Shown: positions 45,743-56,704 of the stretch, piece by piece
How the letters are laid out: every line of letters begins with the position of its first letter
Numbering within the stretch: the stretch's first letter is position 1
Assembly (NCBI GenBank): GCA_023078555.1
Contig: CM041198.1
Span: forward strand, 2,961,354 to 3,025,353
DNA length: 64,000 nucleotides
Reading direction: 5' to 3'
DNA from: Ulva prolifera
Taxonomy: Eukaryota > Chlorophyta > Ulvophyceae > Ulvales > Ulvaceae
Translations under genes and position numbers: made by a program
The notes under the pieces: generated by a model
What the model saw: only the letters and a program-made list of their open reading frames with translations
Databases searched by the model: none
Told to the model about the DNA's origin: nothing

Positions 45743-48700
45743 GATGGCACTTCGTGCTAGCCCACCGGGCGTGGCTGGAGGTACGAGGCGTGGACCAGTG
45801 CAGAGGCGCGTGAGGTGGCGGGGTGGCGTGGGTGTTGGGGATCCAAATGCGACAGGGTTGCCGGGTACGCTCAGGTGGTTAGGCTCCATGGGCTGCGGAA
45901 GTGGCATGCGGCCCAAGGTGCCAGGGTAGTGGGAGGCACTGAAGCAGTAGTGACACCAATGTTATGTAGTAGTTGTGAACCTGAGTATGCTAAAACATGG
46001 CAGAGAGGCGAAGGCGTCGGCGTGGACATGCATGATGCAGACACTGCAAGTAGTGTTGTGTCCACTTGAAGAGCGCTCAGAATGCAGGCTTGAACATGCA
46101 TGCCTCCGCACGTGCAGCGCAAAGACGGCTTTGCTATTGTGTTGCGGGTGTTGTGACATGCTATGCCATGGTGCCCCGCTGTGCCTGCGTCGCAATCAAA
46201 AGGCCAACAGTGGTGGTGTTGAGAAGGTGATTGGTCAGAGTTCTGTTGCGAGAGGCTGCAACGAGAGGTGGTTATAAACAGAGTGTATGTGACGTCGGGG
46301 AGAAGCTGAGTGAACGCAAACACACTGCAGTGCACCTCATCTCCGGCTAGATATGCAGCAACACTTTCCAAATGATTCCCGTGTACGATGATCCGCATCT
46401 GACGTGCTCCAGAGGAGGTGTGATGGGACAGCGACGTGATGGTGCACATTCTCTGTTGACAGCACGCTGCAGCCTGCAACGCAATGACGAAGACCTCTGT
46501 TTCATTGACCAGGTTTACTGAGCAAGATTGCACACCGAACCATCGATCGCTCTGTGCTGTGATGCGCGTGCAACAGACACCGCAAATGCCTTCGCAAGGA
46601 GAGAGCAGCAGCACATGCCTACACAAAGTGTGTAATGAATGGAAGCTGTGAATCTGTGAGAAGCAAAGCAGCAGCGAACGGTCTAGTGGCGTACGCGATA
46701 CAGAGCGCCCCGCTGCAAAGGAACAACCGCACAACAATCTTCAATCCGACATTAGTAATGAATAGTAGCAGCGAGTCAGTGAGAAAGAAAGCAGCAGCAA
46801 ACATGATGGCGTCATACGCGGTACAAGCGGTTGCAGCATCAGCAAATCAGCCAACCTGCGCATAAATATACGCAGATGTAGCAAAACGATGCAAGACATG
46901 CAGTGCAGCATTGCTAAGAAATCGAACCAAAAGGCAGGACACAGTACATGTGAGGCCTATGACAGCACTCGCGCAGCGCAGCAACAGTTCGCGGAGCAGC
47001 ATCGTCGACGAATCACAAAGCAAGCCTGCATTCGCAAGTGTGTATGTAAAGAGTCGAGCAGATACTGCGATGCGGCAGGGCTCGCACGGTGAGGCTGTCA
47101 TCCATCGGGCACGCAGCACGGCGCTCTGTGAAGCCGCCCGGAGCATCAGCGAACTAGACGGGTTGCAGCCATGAAGATGAGTAAATTTCGCACTCATGTG
47201 CGCCCATGCTGGCTGCAACGACTCAAGCATGGGTGCTGCGGTCTGAGCAATTCACGAAGACTCAGCAGGTCGCGTCGGCGACAAATAGCAACAGAGAACA
47301 GAGCACTGGCATATTCTACACAGGAAAACGATCAAATGTATAAGTGGGAACCTCGGAAGTAGGCTGCGGGGCAATACGCACATGTGATCCAGCGAACGAC
47401 ATGCACAGCACGCACCTGGAACATCAGCGATCCGAGCTACACATTTTGCAACCGCTGCGACGTCTGCATGCAAATTAATTGCATGACATGTGCACCATGA
47501 GGATAGCAGAACAAGCGAGACGTCCTCGATGCGGTCTGTCTCGGTCTGCCATGATGGGCGGATCGTCAGTTCCAGCCGATGGCAGACTATGACTACGTTG
47601 ACAGAAATACAGCAGCAAATTATGAAGCCCTGTAAAGCAACGCGGCAGGCTATACGCATGGTGGGGCTGGACAGTGACACGCACACAAAGCACACAACAC
47701 GGCGCACAGAGCGATGCAGTATTGCCGTACACAGCGATTCGCAGACTTGCAGCATCCCTGATGAGCCATACACGATCGATGTTTACATCGGAATCACCTG
47801 GCATCAGCAGCAAGTATGTCGCGCGACGGTGGGCCCGATGACAGAGCGATCAGAAGGCTGCGAACTGTGGCGAACAGAGCTTACCTTATCTCCGGCTAGA
47901 TATGCAGCAACACTTTCCAAATGATTCCCGTGTACGATGATCCGCATCTGACGTTCTCCAGAGGAGGTGTGATGGGACAGCGACGTGATGGTGCACAATC
48001 TCTGTTGACAGCACGCTGCAGCCCGCAACGCAATGACGAAAACCTTTGTTTCATTGACCAGGTTCACGGAGCAAGATTGCACAGCGAACCAGCGTTCGCT
48101 CTGGTGTATGATGCGCGTGCAACATGCAGCGGCGCAGCAGAGACCGCAAATGCCTCTGCAATAAGAGAGCAGCAGCACATGCCTACACAAAGTGTGTAAT
48201 GAATGGAAGCTGTGAATCTGTGAGAAGCAAAGCAGCAGCGAACGGTCTGGTGGCGTACGCGATACAGAGCGCCCCGCTGCAAAGGAACAGCAGCACAACA
48301 ATCTTCAATCCGACATTAGTAATGAACAGTAGCAGCGAGTCAGTGAGAAAGAAAGCAGCAGCAAACATGATGGCGTCATACGCGGTACGAACGGTTGCAT
48401 CAGCAACTCAGCCAACCTGCGCATAAATATACGCAGCTGTAGCAAAACGATGCTAGACATGCAGTGCAGCATTGCTAAGAAATCGAACCATAAGGCAGGA
48501 CACAGAACATGTGAGCCCGATGATAGCACTCGCGCAGCGCAGCAACAGTTCGCGGAGCAGCATCGTCGACGAATCACAAAGCAAGCCTGCATTCGCAAGT
48601 GTGTATGTAAAGAGTCGAGCAGATACTGCGATGCGGCAGGGCTCGCACGGTGAGGCTGTCATCCATCGGGCACGCAGCACGGCGCTCTGTGAAGCCGCCC

Positions 48701-50170
48701 GGAGCATCAGCGAACTAGACGGGTTGCAGCCATGAAGATGAGTAAATTTCGCACTCATGTGCGCCCATGCTGGCTGCAACGACTCAAGCATGGGTGCTGC
48801 GGTCTGAGCAATTCACGAAGACTCAGCAGGTCGCGTCGGCGACAAATAGCAACAGAGAACAGAGCACTGGCATATTCTACACATGAAAACGATCAAATGT
48901 ATAAGTGGGAACCTCGGAAGTAGGCTGCGGGGCAATACGCACATGTGATCCAGCGAACGACATGCACAGCACGCACCTGGAACATCAGCAATCCGAGCTA
49001 CACATTTTGCAACCGCTGCGACGTCTGCATGCAAATTAATTGCATGACATGTGCACCATGAGGATAGCAGAACAAGCGAGACGTCCTCGATGCGGTCTGT
49101 CTCGGTCTGCCATGATGGGCGGATCGTCAGTTCCAGCCGATGGCAGACTATGACTACGTTGACAGAAATACAGCAGCAAATTATGAAGCCCTGTAAAGCA
49201 ACGCGGCAGGCTATACGCATGGTGGGGCTGGACAGTGACACGCACACAAAGCACACAACACGGCGCACAGAGCGATGCAGTATTGCCGTACACAGCGATT
49301 CGCAGACTTGCAGCATCCCTGATGAGCCATACACGATCGATGTTTACATCGGAATCACCTGGCATCAGCAGCAAGTATGTCGCGCGACGGTGGGCCCGAT
49401 GACAGAGCGATCAGAAGGCTGCGAACTGTGGCGAACAGAGCAACAGGATCGCTTGCAGCGATCCAAGCTGACAGGAAATATATCAGGAAATTATGGAGCC
49501 GTGTAAGGTGACGTGGCAAGCAATACGCACGGTGGGGCTGGACAGTGACAGGCACACAGCACGGAGCACAGAGCGATGCAGTATTGCCGTACACAGCGAT
49601 TCGCAGACTTGTAGCATCGCTGATGAGCCATACACGATCGATGTTTGCATCGGAATCATCTGCCGTCAGCAGCATGTAGCCCGCGCGATGGTGGACCCGC
49701 TGACAGAGCGCACAGAGGGCTGCGAACTTTGGCGAACAGAGCCGCAGGATCGCTTGCAGCGGTCCAGTCGATGATACTGATACTCTAACTGTAAATTAAA
49801 AGCACTGCAAGGGCTGCATTGTGGCTGACGCCGTTCAGCGCTGCCTGCGACGCACGCTGGTCCAGCTTTGGCCGGCGAGCTCAGCCAAAGCCGTCGTAGC
49901 AGGACACAGTAAAGATGCACTCAAGATGCACGATGAATGTGTGGTCTGCGGGGCGAGGCAGGGCCGTAAAATGAGGCGGGCAGGCCGGGGCACGCGGTGG
50001 ACGCGGCGTTGGTAGGGATCCGCGGCGTTGGTAGGGGCGGTCTGGCGGGTTTCCATACATAGGAAGCGCGTGGGGCGCGGGCGCTCGGTGTCTACGGGTG
50101 CGGATGGGTGGCCAGGGGGGCGAAAATGACACGTGGGGAGGGGGATGCAGCTCTAAGCCCGGTGGGCAAT
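45743..50170 (+). repeat. Array unit B4 (type B) with 1.56-kb internal duplication
   Basis: The last unit before unique DNA. A segment from about 46336 to 47880 recurs at about 47884-49440, offset 1561 bp, with few differences; without it the unit would be about 2.87 kb. It ends GCCCGGTGGGC, AAT, then CACCGTCC, which is outside the array. Confidence 0.75.
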
Positions 50171-50186
50171 CACCGTCCAGTCACTG

Positions 50187-50281
50187 TCTATGGCTGTAGA
50201 CTCGGATGAGATTCTTTTGTTGTGTTTGTCTTCTCCCATTTACTCTTGTGTTAATCTCTTAAGAGAAGCTTCTGTAAACAA
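50187..50281 (+). mobile_element. LINE family 1 tail (subfamily), 11-bp TSD
   Basis: Contains CGGATGAGATTCTTTTGTTG and TCTTCTCCCATTTACTCTTG, a variant of the family tail. TCCAGTCACTG flanks it at 50176-50186 and 50282-50292. It sits 6 bases beyond the end of the array. Confidence 0.55.
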
Positions 50282-50333
50282 TCCAGTCACTGCGGGCAGC
50301 TGCCGAAGTATAGATAGCTTGAGCGTGACCTAT

Positions 50334-50402
50334 CCGTTGTAGGATTGCGATATCCAGTGATCGTTGTAGGATTGCGATATCCAGTGATCGATCACTGGAT
50401 AT
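50334..50402. repeat. Direct repeat ending in a perfect 26-bp palindrome
   Basis: GTTGTAGGATTGCGATATCC then AGTGATCG occurs twice. The second copy runs into ATATCCAGTGATC / GATCACTGGATAT (50377-50402), which is perfectly self-complementary. Confidence 0.65.
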
Positions 50403-51241
50403 GCGATGGCCATAGACAGGGCGTGACTGTGCAGGCTGCCGCGGCAGACTTGGGCGCCAGGCGAGAGTCTGGGTTCATCCGATATATGGCCACGCATGCA
50501 TGCGCCGGACAGGCGCAGTGCATTGGTCTGGCTGATTCGCGCAATCCGGTGCCGGGAGCAGCTGATGGCAGGTGGGCGTATGGCGCTCTGGAAGCATATA
50601 AAGGCGAATTGTTGAAACAGCGTAGAAAGTCCATTTGTCCACGATCTGGCGCTGGCGTCGATGTTGGAAGCCGCAAGACTTCGACGATCTCCAGAGCATC
50701 TATTGCAGGTGTGTTGTCAAAACTGCTTGCCTGTGCCGCTATGCCAGCGCACACGTATACCTGTCACTGCCGCTCAAAGATTGTGGAGACGATCGAGAGC
50801 CCCCGCGGGGGACGCGGCCTGCAGCCTGCCTGCGCCCCTCCGAGTCGAGCTCGACGCTAGTGTCCGTCGACAGTTATCTCGCCTTGTAGTGATGCGCGCA
50901 CCTGTCGCCTGTTCTGTGTCAGCCTCGATCGACCATTACCATGATCATGTGCATAGACGTTTCACGTATGAGCAGCATCTTGAAGGGATATCGATGTGAA
51001 TGTGCCCCAGAACAGTGAACGGGCTGCAGCTAGCTATCCAAGCTTGGATAACAGACTCCGGATAAGTGTGCCAGCTGTTGGTGCTTCGAAGGCCGTGCAC
51101 GGCCCGAGCGCCTCGTGAGTCACGACCCGAGGCCTCGGCCGCGGGTTACCGCGGTGCACCGGTCGCCGTCCCCTGGGACAGCTGTCGCGCTCACGCACAT
51201 GCATGCCGGGAACAGGTGCCAAATACGATGTTCACCACCGT

Positions 51242-51286
51242 TCGGTTTCGGTGTTTGTTTTCTCCCGTTCACTCTTTTGTAAATAT
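51242..51286 (+). mobile_element. 45-bp LINE family 1 tail, perfect 14-bp TSD
   Basis: ATGTTCACCACCGT flanks it at 51228-51241 and 51287-51300. The insert is only TCGGTTTCGG, a GT-rich link and CCCGTTCACTCTTTTGTAA plus ATAT. Confidence 0.75.
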
Positions 51287-51342
51287 ATGTTCACCACCGT
51301 GGCTGCCAGCACGAAGTAGAGGCTTACCGGGGGGAGATCCAA

Positions 51343-51368
51343 ACACAAAAGAGTGCACGGGAGAAGAT
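51343..51368 (-). mobile_element. LINE family 1 tail fragment
   Basis: On the minus strand TCTTCTCCCGTGCACTCTTT then TGTG matches the last 25 bases of the family tail. It is too short for a confident duplication call. Confidence 0.4.
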
Positions 51369-52272
51369 ATGTACACAAAAGAATCTCGTTGACGCACAAC
51401 GCATTCTGCTTCGGGCTTGCCATACCATGAAGGAACAGCTCTGTATCACTGTGATACATCTCATGATGCATCAAACCTATGTCTTCTGCACGTTCACACA
51501 CAACATGCCTACATGTGCTCACACCTGAAGTGGCTTGCAACAGCACATAGGTGACTCCACACCGGACGAGAAAACTTGAAAGTTTCCTATTGATTGATGC
51601 AGCAGCATCATATGGACTCATGTCATCTACCGGGCCCACGTATCTTGTGTATCTTGTGTCATGCAGACAGCGGTTTGAGTGTCACACAACTGGACGTTTT
51701 CAGTGTCACACGACTGGAGCAAGAGTTACCTCGTAAACCATTTGCAACCAGCCTTTGATACTGATCAAAGCAGCCAGCCATATACTGCTAACCCAGTCTG
51801 TGATCAGAGTGTTGCTCAATGCACAATGCTTCCTGAGCCATCGAGGCAGCGCAATAGCATGAACGCCAGCAGGAGAGCTCAAGACTTGTCATCACACTTC
51901 TGCAGTGCTTGTTGCGTGCAGTGTAGTTTCCAACGAGGCTGCCAGTGTTGTGCAGCGAGCCATACATGTCAAAACCGCTGCTGAACCGCCCACAGCACCA
52001 CCAAATACAAAAACAACATCATTACGGGCCATGTACAGCTATAATGGATGGTCTGAGCTCAACGGGTGAGCACTGGGCAGCGTTGGGCAATATGTGTCTT
52101 TATGCCCAGCCATGCATACGATTTTGACGGGAAAGTGCGACTTTGCCCAGCGACTAGAAACAAAGGTACAGTGGCACCCAGGAGTGCGTAATTAGTCTAT
52201 AGATGTTCCCAGCGCTTTGCAGAGCGTTCTGAGGTGCCCGCCTCCCGGTGGGCGTGCATGAGGGCTGAATTG

Positions 52273-52308
52273 CCCCCCCCCCCCCCCCCCCCCCCCCCAC
52301 TTGACCAG
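52273..52308. repeat. Run of 36 C
   Basis: A homopolymer C tract that could form G-quadruplex or i-motif structures. Its exact length is uncertain in any sequencing technology. Confidence 0.8.
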
Positions 52309-52555
52309 TATATATACTGCAGAATACCAGCTGGTATATACCCGAAGGCGTGCAAGGTCACCATCGCAATATGCAAGCAACAAACAACATTGTTATGCGT
52401 AAGCTTTTGTTGCAGTCAGTGTCCGGCGGGACCAGGCCCGCCAAGCTGTCGGAATCTGTCGCCATTCTCGCCATGCCTCGGTGGCAGCCTGCGGGAAACC
52501 GACCGGCATGTAGAGAGTGCGCACTGGATGCACTCCTGCTGGTCCATGCCTGGGT

Positions 52556-53194
52556 GCAGAGTTGCATTAATGCACGTATCTTTCGATTTCGGTATGTTTG
52601 ACACGCGTATTTTATACAAACGTACTTTATCAACGTATAGTATACTATACGCGCGTATATATACGTTTCGGACTGGACGTTTTTGAGAGCCTAGAGCTGT
52701 GCACTGTGGTGCACCCCTAGCCAGAACTTCTTGCAATTCTTGCAATTGCAGGCCAAAGAAGGTTTTGAACATCCCTTGCATTGCACTGCTGGTGAGGAGA
52801 ACACTACTGCATTTGGTGTATGTACCACAATCAAAAATTGCGAACATCCTGAAGATGTTCCTGATGAGCCTGAACAGATTCGAATTCCCCGAGTGATTGA
52901 TGCTGCATGTGGCCTGTACACGTGAAGGGCCTTGTAAACATCACTCTGCACATGCCATATCATGCTGGACCTGAGTAACCTGATCATCTGATTGACTGCT
53001 AGTTCACTGTTCTCCGCAATAGTGTGCCTAATTATAAGCACAGATGACATTGACCGTGGCACTACCAAGCCGGTGATGTAGCCTACTCAGCGTACTTTTC
53101 AACCCCCCCTGATTGGAGCCAATGTACCATACTATAGTACACGCGTATTTTTGCCCAACGTACCTTATCACGAAACGTGCTAATGCAACTCTGC
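52556..53194. mobile_element. Possible MITE-like element with 14-bp inverted ends
   Basis: GCAGAGTTGCATTA at 52556-52569 is perfectly inverted at 53181-53194. Similarity continues loosely inward (CACG, TTTCG, ACGCGTATTT on both sides). No target duplication is obvious outside. Inside are AT-rich palindromes (GTATAGTATACTATAC) and a 64-codon + frame (52731-52925) of unknown meaning. Confidence 0.35.
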
Positions 53195-54679
53195 GTTGGT
53201 GTGAGCATGGGAGCTGCTTCGCGTGATGTCCTGTACCTGCACATAGGCCCACACTCAACCAACACACTGACAAATGCAGACCCACACACGAGCATGCTGG
53301 GTTGTGACATACAGTGCACTCTGTGATTGTCCCGTAATGCCCACAGCCGTGGCAGCCTGAACTCTGAGAGTATTGATCTGTGAGGAGGGAGGCTGGTGCC
53401 TTGCGGAGGCCAGCTCGTGTATGCGGTGGTTGTGTTCTGTGAGGAGGGACAGCGGTGGCTTGCTGCTTGTTGACTCTGTCCTTGAGTGTGACACACACCC
53501 ACAGCAACACCGGCCACAGCCGCGTCCGTGGTCGCACACACGGCCGCCCAGGCGGAGATGAGCCAGGGGAGCTGGCGAGGCAAGTGAGCACCAGGCGCTT
53601 GCATGGGGGTGCCATTCAGCGCCTACTTTGCCTGAGGTACCTGGGAATTGTCCTGAGCTTGGTGGCGGCAGCGAAGCAAAGTAGTCCTGGATTGACTGAG
53701 CTTTACCCTGAAGAGGACATTGACAACTCCGACCGGTCGGGACCACACGCGCAGAACGGGTAAACCACCTGGAAATCCCCCTCAGACGACCGTACGCAAC
53801 TCACAGAGCCTCCTCCTGTGCTAAGCGAGGTGGTCACGCATGGCTGTTCCGGTCCCCCAGAGCGCACGCAGAATTGAACCCATGACCCCTTGGAAAGGAT
53901 CCGGAGGGGGTGTAGCTTTTCCACCGAGTCCACGTGCGCCTTGGGTGTTTTTTTGGGAAGGCCCTGGCAGTGTTTCAGAACCTAATGATCCGGCGCCAAC
54001 GCACGCATGGACTCTGCATGCATACCGTGTGTGCTTGCTTGGGGGCCGCGGCGTGTCGCCGCTGTGTGCTATCGACGTCTCTCAGCATGCCACAGAACCA
54101 GGGCCCGCACATTGGCCCTCATCCGCATTCGAGTGCACTGCGATCGGCGCGGGCTACGCGGGCATTGCGGTGCCAGCGATGCTGTCAACGCCTGCACCCC
54201 ACGGGCGCCGCTTGCACCCCACGGGCGCCGCTTGCACCCCACAGGCGCTGCATGCACCCCACGGGCGCCGCTTGCACCCCACGGGGGACACTGTGACATT
54301 CCGCTGCACGAATGCATGGGTGGACCGGGCCGGTGGCTGTGTTCTTGCGCCGCTTGCTGGTTCTTGCGGTGCTTGCTGGTTCTTGCGGTGCTTGCTGGCT
54401 TCGCGATGCTGCCCGCCTCGCCGCCTGTGTTCTTGCAACCCTGTGGCATCGCTGTCCACTGATGCATGCCAATGTCGGCACCACAATGTCTTCTGCTGCT
54501 CGTGTATGTGCCCGCACACGCCTCGGTAACTGACGCATTGTCGGCACGGCCTCTCAACGGGCTTTGTTGTGTGCCACCGCCCAGCACGATCGCCGACTCA
54601 CATTCGAGCTGTGCTGCAGGAACTGCAAACCCGCCGCACCCCAAACGCACCTCACGCTGTGGCTACCAGTAAGTCCGCC
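53195..54679. other. Gene-poor stretch upstream of the + strand Cys-rich gene
   Basis: Contains a degraded tRNA-like fold (see rejected items) and five copies of a 20-bp tandem repeat at about 54190-54290 (CACCCCACGGGCGCCGCTTG). It also has a 22-bp tandem repeat (GCTGGTTCTTGCGGTGCTT) and a family 2 LINE-like end at about 54400-54440. From about 54590 it is alignable with the region upstream of the paralogous gene at 61375-61470, so this last part may hold a shared promoter or 5' UTR. Confidence 0.45.
54190..54290. repeat. 20-bp tandem minisatellite, about five copies
   Basis: The unit is CACCCCACGGGCGCCGCTTG with slight changes in the third and fifth copies (AGGCGCTGCATG; GGGGGACA). Confidence 0.75.
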
Positions 54680-55829
54680 ATGACATCGTCCGCATGCACG
54701 CAGCCGGTGGCGTGCAAGGCACCGCTCAGGCCGAGCAACACAAAGGCCCCGCGCCGTGGCAGGCTCGCGCTGCAGCACGGCCGTGCGATGCTGCTGAGCG
54801 GCATGCTCCTCTGTGTCGCCGTGATGATCCTGAGGCCGTGTGCTGGGCGCTTGGCCACGGCCGCAGCGCACAGCACGCAGCACATTCGCGGAGAGGAAGA
54901 CGCGCGGGTGGTGGCCGCCGTGTCGGCCTCACAGGCCGCCGGTGCGGGTGCGGGTGCGCATAATGCCTTCTCACCTGTGCTTGACGAGCTCGGGAAGACA
55001 TACATGCATGGCCCCAGGGCGCAGCTGTGGATCGCCTCGCCTCCTGCAGATTGGGAAGCGTGCTGAGATGGTTCGGATTGTTTCGGATGAGACTCGGTTT
55101 TGGTGTTGGTCTCCTCCCGTTCACTCTTTTGTAACCATGCATCGCTGAGAGGGTTCGCCAGCTACGGGAGCATTTCAACAATCCCGTGTTTCGTGTGAGC
55201 GTGATCTGTCCACTCCTCTGGAGCGTTGTCCGCCTGGGTGAGGCGTGAGGTGTGAGGGGGGACGTGAGACAGGTAGTCACAATCACGTATGCCTTCCACC
55301 GTGTGAAGGGGTGCTTCTGCCCGTCTGTCGATGGTTAACTTCGGACGCCGGCTAAAACCAGGGTGCCTGTAGGCGGTAGGGGCCTGCAGAGCCTCGGAGA
55401 CGATATCGATGAAGCACCCGGAACCGACAACACGCCAGAGTCGGACTACTATGGCAAAGTCGTCCACGGGCTGCCGTATGTGGATGAGGAGGACGTGGTG
55501 GAGGACTGCCCTGTGGAGTTCCGAGACGTCGTCCTGGGGCCCGGCCGCAGGCTTCTGATGTTCTGCTATCAGTGCGCACTTATAATTATACACCGCTTTC
55601 TCGCCGTCGGACCCGATCACATAGCACAATGCACCGTTTGTCACCACCCCTGCCGCTGCCAACTCTGCCCAGTCCTGCTGCAGTGCGGCGTTTTTAAAAA
55701 TCGCCACCCCCCTGCCGGTGCAGGTGCCCCTGCCGCTGCCAGTTCTGCTGCGGCGTGGAAAGCAGCGTCTTCCACGGCACCTGCCGCACAGACAACGGCA
55801 GCAATATCATGTGTGGCCAAAGGCTTTAG
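54680..55829 (+). CDS. Secreted or membrane-anchored eight-Cys protein, copy 1 (three exons)
   Basis: Proposed exons: 54680-54941, 55373-55571 and 55724-55829, giving 188 residues. The introns are GTGCGG...CTGTAG and GTGCGC...GTGCAG, in phases 1 and 2. A hydrophobic stretch (about residues 37-51, MLLSGMLLCVAVMIL) after a basic region suggests a signal peptide or signal anchor, with a possible cleavage site after ATA. The middle exon is acidic (DEEDVVEDCP) and ends in DVVLGPGRRLL. The last exon completes CYQCPCRCQFCC, ESSVFHGTCRT and NGSNIMC, eight cysteines in all, suggesting disulphides in an extracellular domain. The paralogue on the minus strand (61375-60002) fits the same three exons with the same phases, and both last exons are 106 bases long. 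Intron 1 contains a LINE tail. The family is not recognised. The exon 1 donor could shift by a few bases, and a fourth exon is possible. Confidence 0.65.
55076..55143 (+). mobile_element. LINE family 1 tail in intron 1 of the Cys-rich gene
   Basis: CGGATGAGACTCGGTTTTGG ... CCCGTTCACTCTTTTGTAA plus CCATGCATC. It is flanked by GCTGAGATGGTTCG (55062-55075) and GCTGAGAGGGTTCG (55144-55157), a 14-bp duplication with one mismatch. It is absent from the intron of the paralogue. Confidence 0.6.
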
Positions 55830-56658
55830 GGCATCTGCGTCGCGGCGCCGGCGCCGCACAAGCTGCGCCGCGCGCCGGCGCCGCCGCGCGCCGGCGCCTC
55901 CACCTGGGGGGTACTGCGCCGTACGCAATACCCCCCAGCCCCCCCCCCCCCCCCCCCCAAACCTTCGGCTCGCGCGCTCTTATACGGAGCAGCGGCGGCC
56001 TGTCCTATGGGGATCAGCCTGGCGTGGAGTATGCCGCACCTGTGTGGACGTGGAGCTGCGGCTGTCGGGTTTGAGCCGTACTGTATGCAGATAAGTTGCG
56101 TTTCTGGCGGGTGAACTGTCCATGGGTCCCTCATCTAGCGTGTGTTGAGGGTACAAGTTGTGGGTGTTGGGTGTTTTGCGGCGCTCCATTGAGGTTTGTG
56201 CGGCACCGCCTCCTCACAGCCATCCGGGCTCTCCGGGCTCGCGCATGGATGTATTGTGTCGATAGGGTGCCTACCACTGTGCTTGCGTTGTCCGCACCTG
56301 CGCCCGCGCATGTTGGCTGTGCGGTGTCCGGTGTACGTATGCCGCGGTGCTGTGTATTGATGTAGTTAACTCGATTTGGGGTAATGGGGTACTGCCCATC
56401 GATCAGGTTGTCTCAGAGCCACGGTGTTTGTATTTTGAGTTGGTCCGGGCCTCACTGCCAGAGGGGGGCGAATCCGGGGGCGCTTGCGAGGAGCCCTGTT
56501 GACGTGGCGCGGCTGCGCTTGGATCATATGTTGGGGAACCGCCCAATGCTGCTGCGAGCTGACCCGCCCAAGGGCAGCAGGCGTTGCATGTTGGCAGCTG
56601 CAGGAGCGCCTGTGGGTGTGAGCGCGAGATGCGTCGACGCATGCCACTGCGGTGTGTG

Positions 56659-56704
56659 TTACAAGGACAAAGTAAGCAAGGCAGGTAGCACCGCGAGCAA
56701 ACGT
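56659..56704 (-). mobile_element. LINE family 2 tail, perfect 18-bp TSD
   Basis: The 46-bp insert TTACAAGGACAAAGTAAGCA ... CGAGCAAACGT is flanked by ATGCCACTGCGGTGTGTG at 56641-56658 and 56705-56722. On the minus strand it ends CTTTGTCCTTGTAA. Confidence 0.75.

Larger units (their letters stand above)
50293..52555. other. Region without a supported gene
   Basis: It holds a 29-bp direct repeat and a perfect palindrome at 50334-50402, two LINE tails, and a run of 36 C at 52273-52308. A + strand frame at about 51862-52067 (SAVLVACSVVSNEAASVVQR, MYSYNGWSELNG) followed by GTGAGC and, 71 bases on, TTTGCCCAG could be one exon of an unrecognised gene. A minus-strand frame at 51639-51380 (SSFLVRCGVTYVLLQATSG) is an alternative. 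I cannot support either further. Confidence 0.3.

Noticed and set aside
52691-53068. Minus-strand frame with a Cys cluster (CKGCSKPSLACNCKNC), reminiscent of a CXC domain
   Set aside because: Only one partial cluster, no second repeat or conserved spacer, and it lies inside the suspected MITE-like element.
53861-53940. tRNA-like sequence on the minus strand
   Set aside because: The ends can pair (GGCGCAC with GTGCGCT), a D-arm-like TGGACTCGGTGG and a T-loop-like GGGTTCAATTC are present, and CCCCT/AGGGG could be an anticodon stem. But the T stem does not pair (ATGGG versus CTGCG), the D stem is poor and the anticodon loop is too long. It is at best a tRNA relic or SINE fragment.
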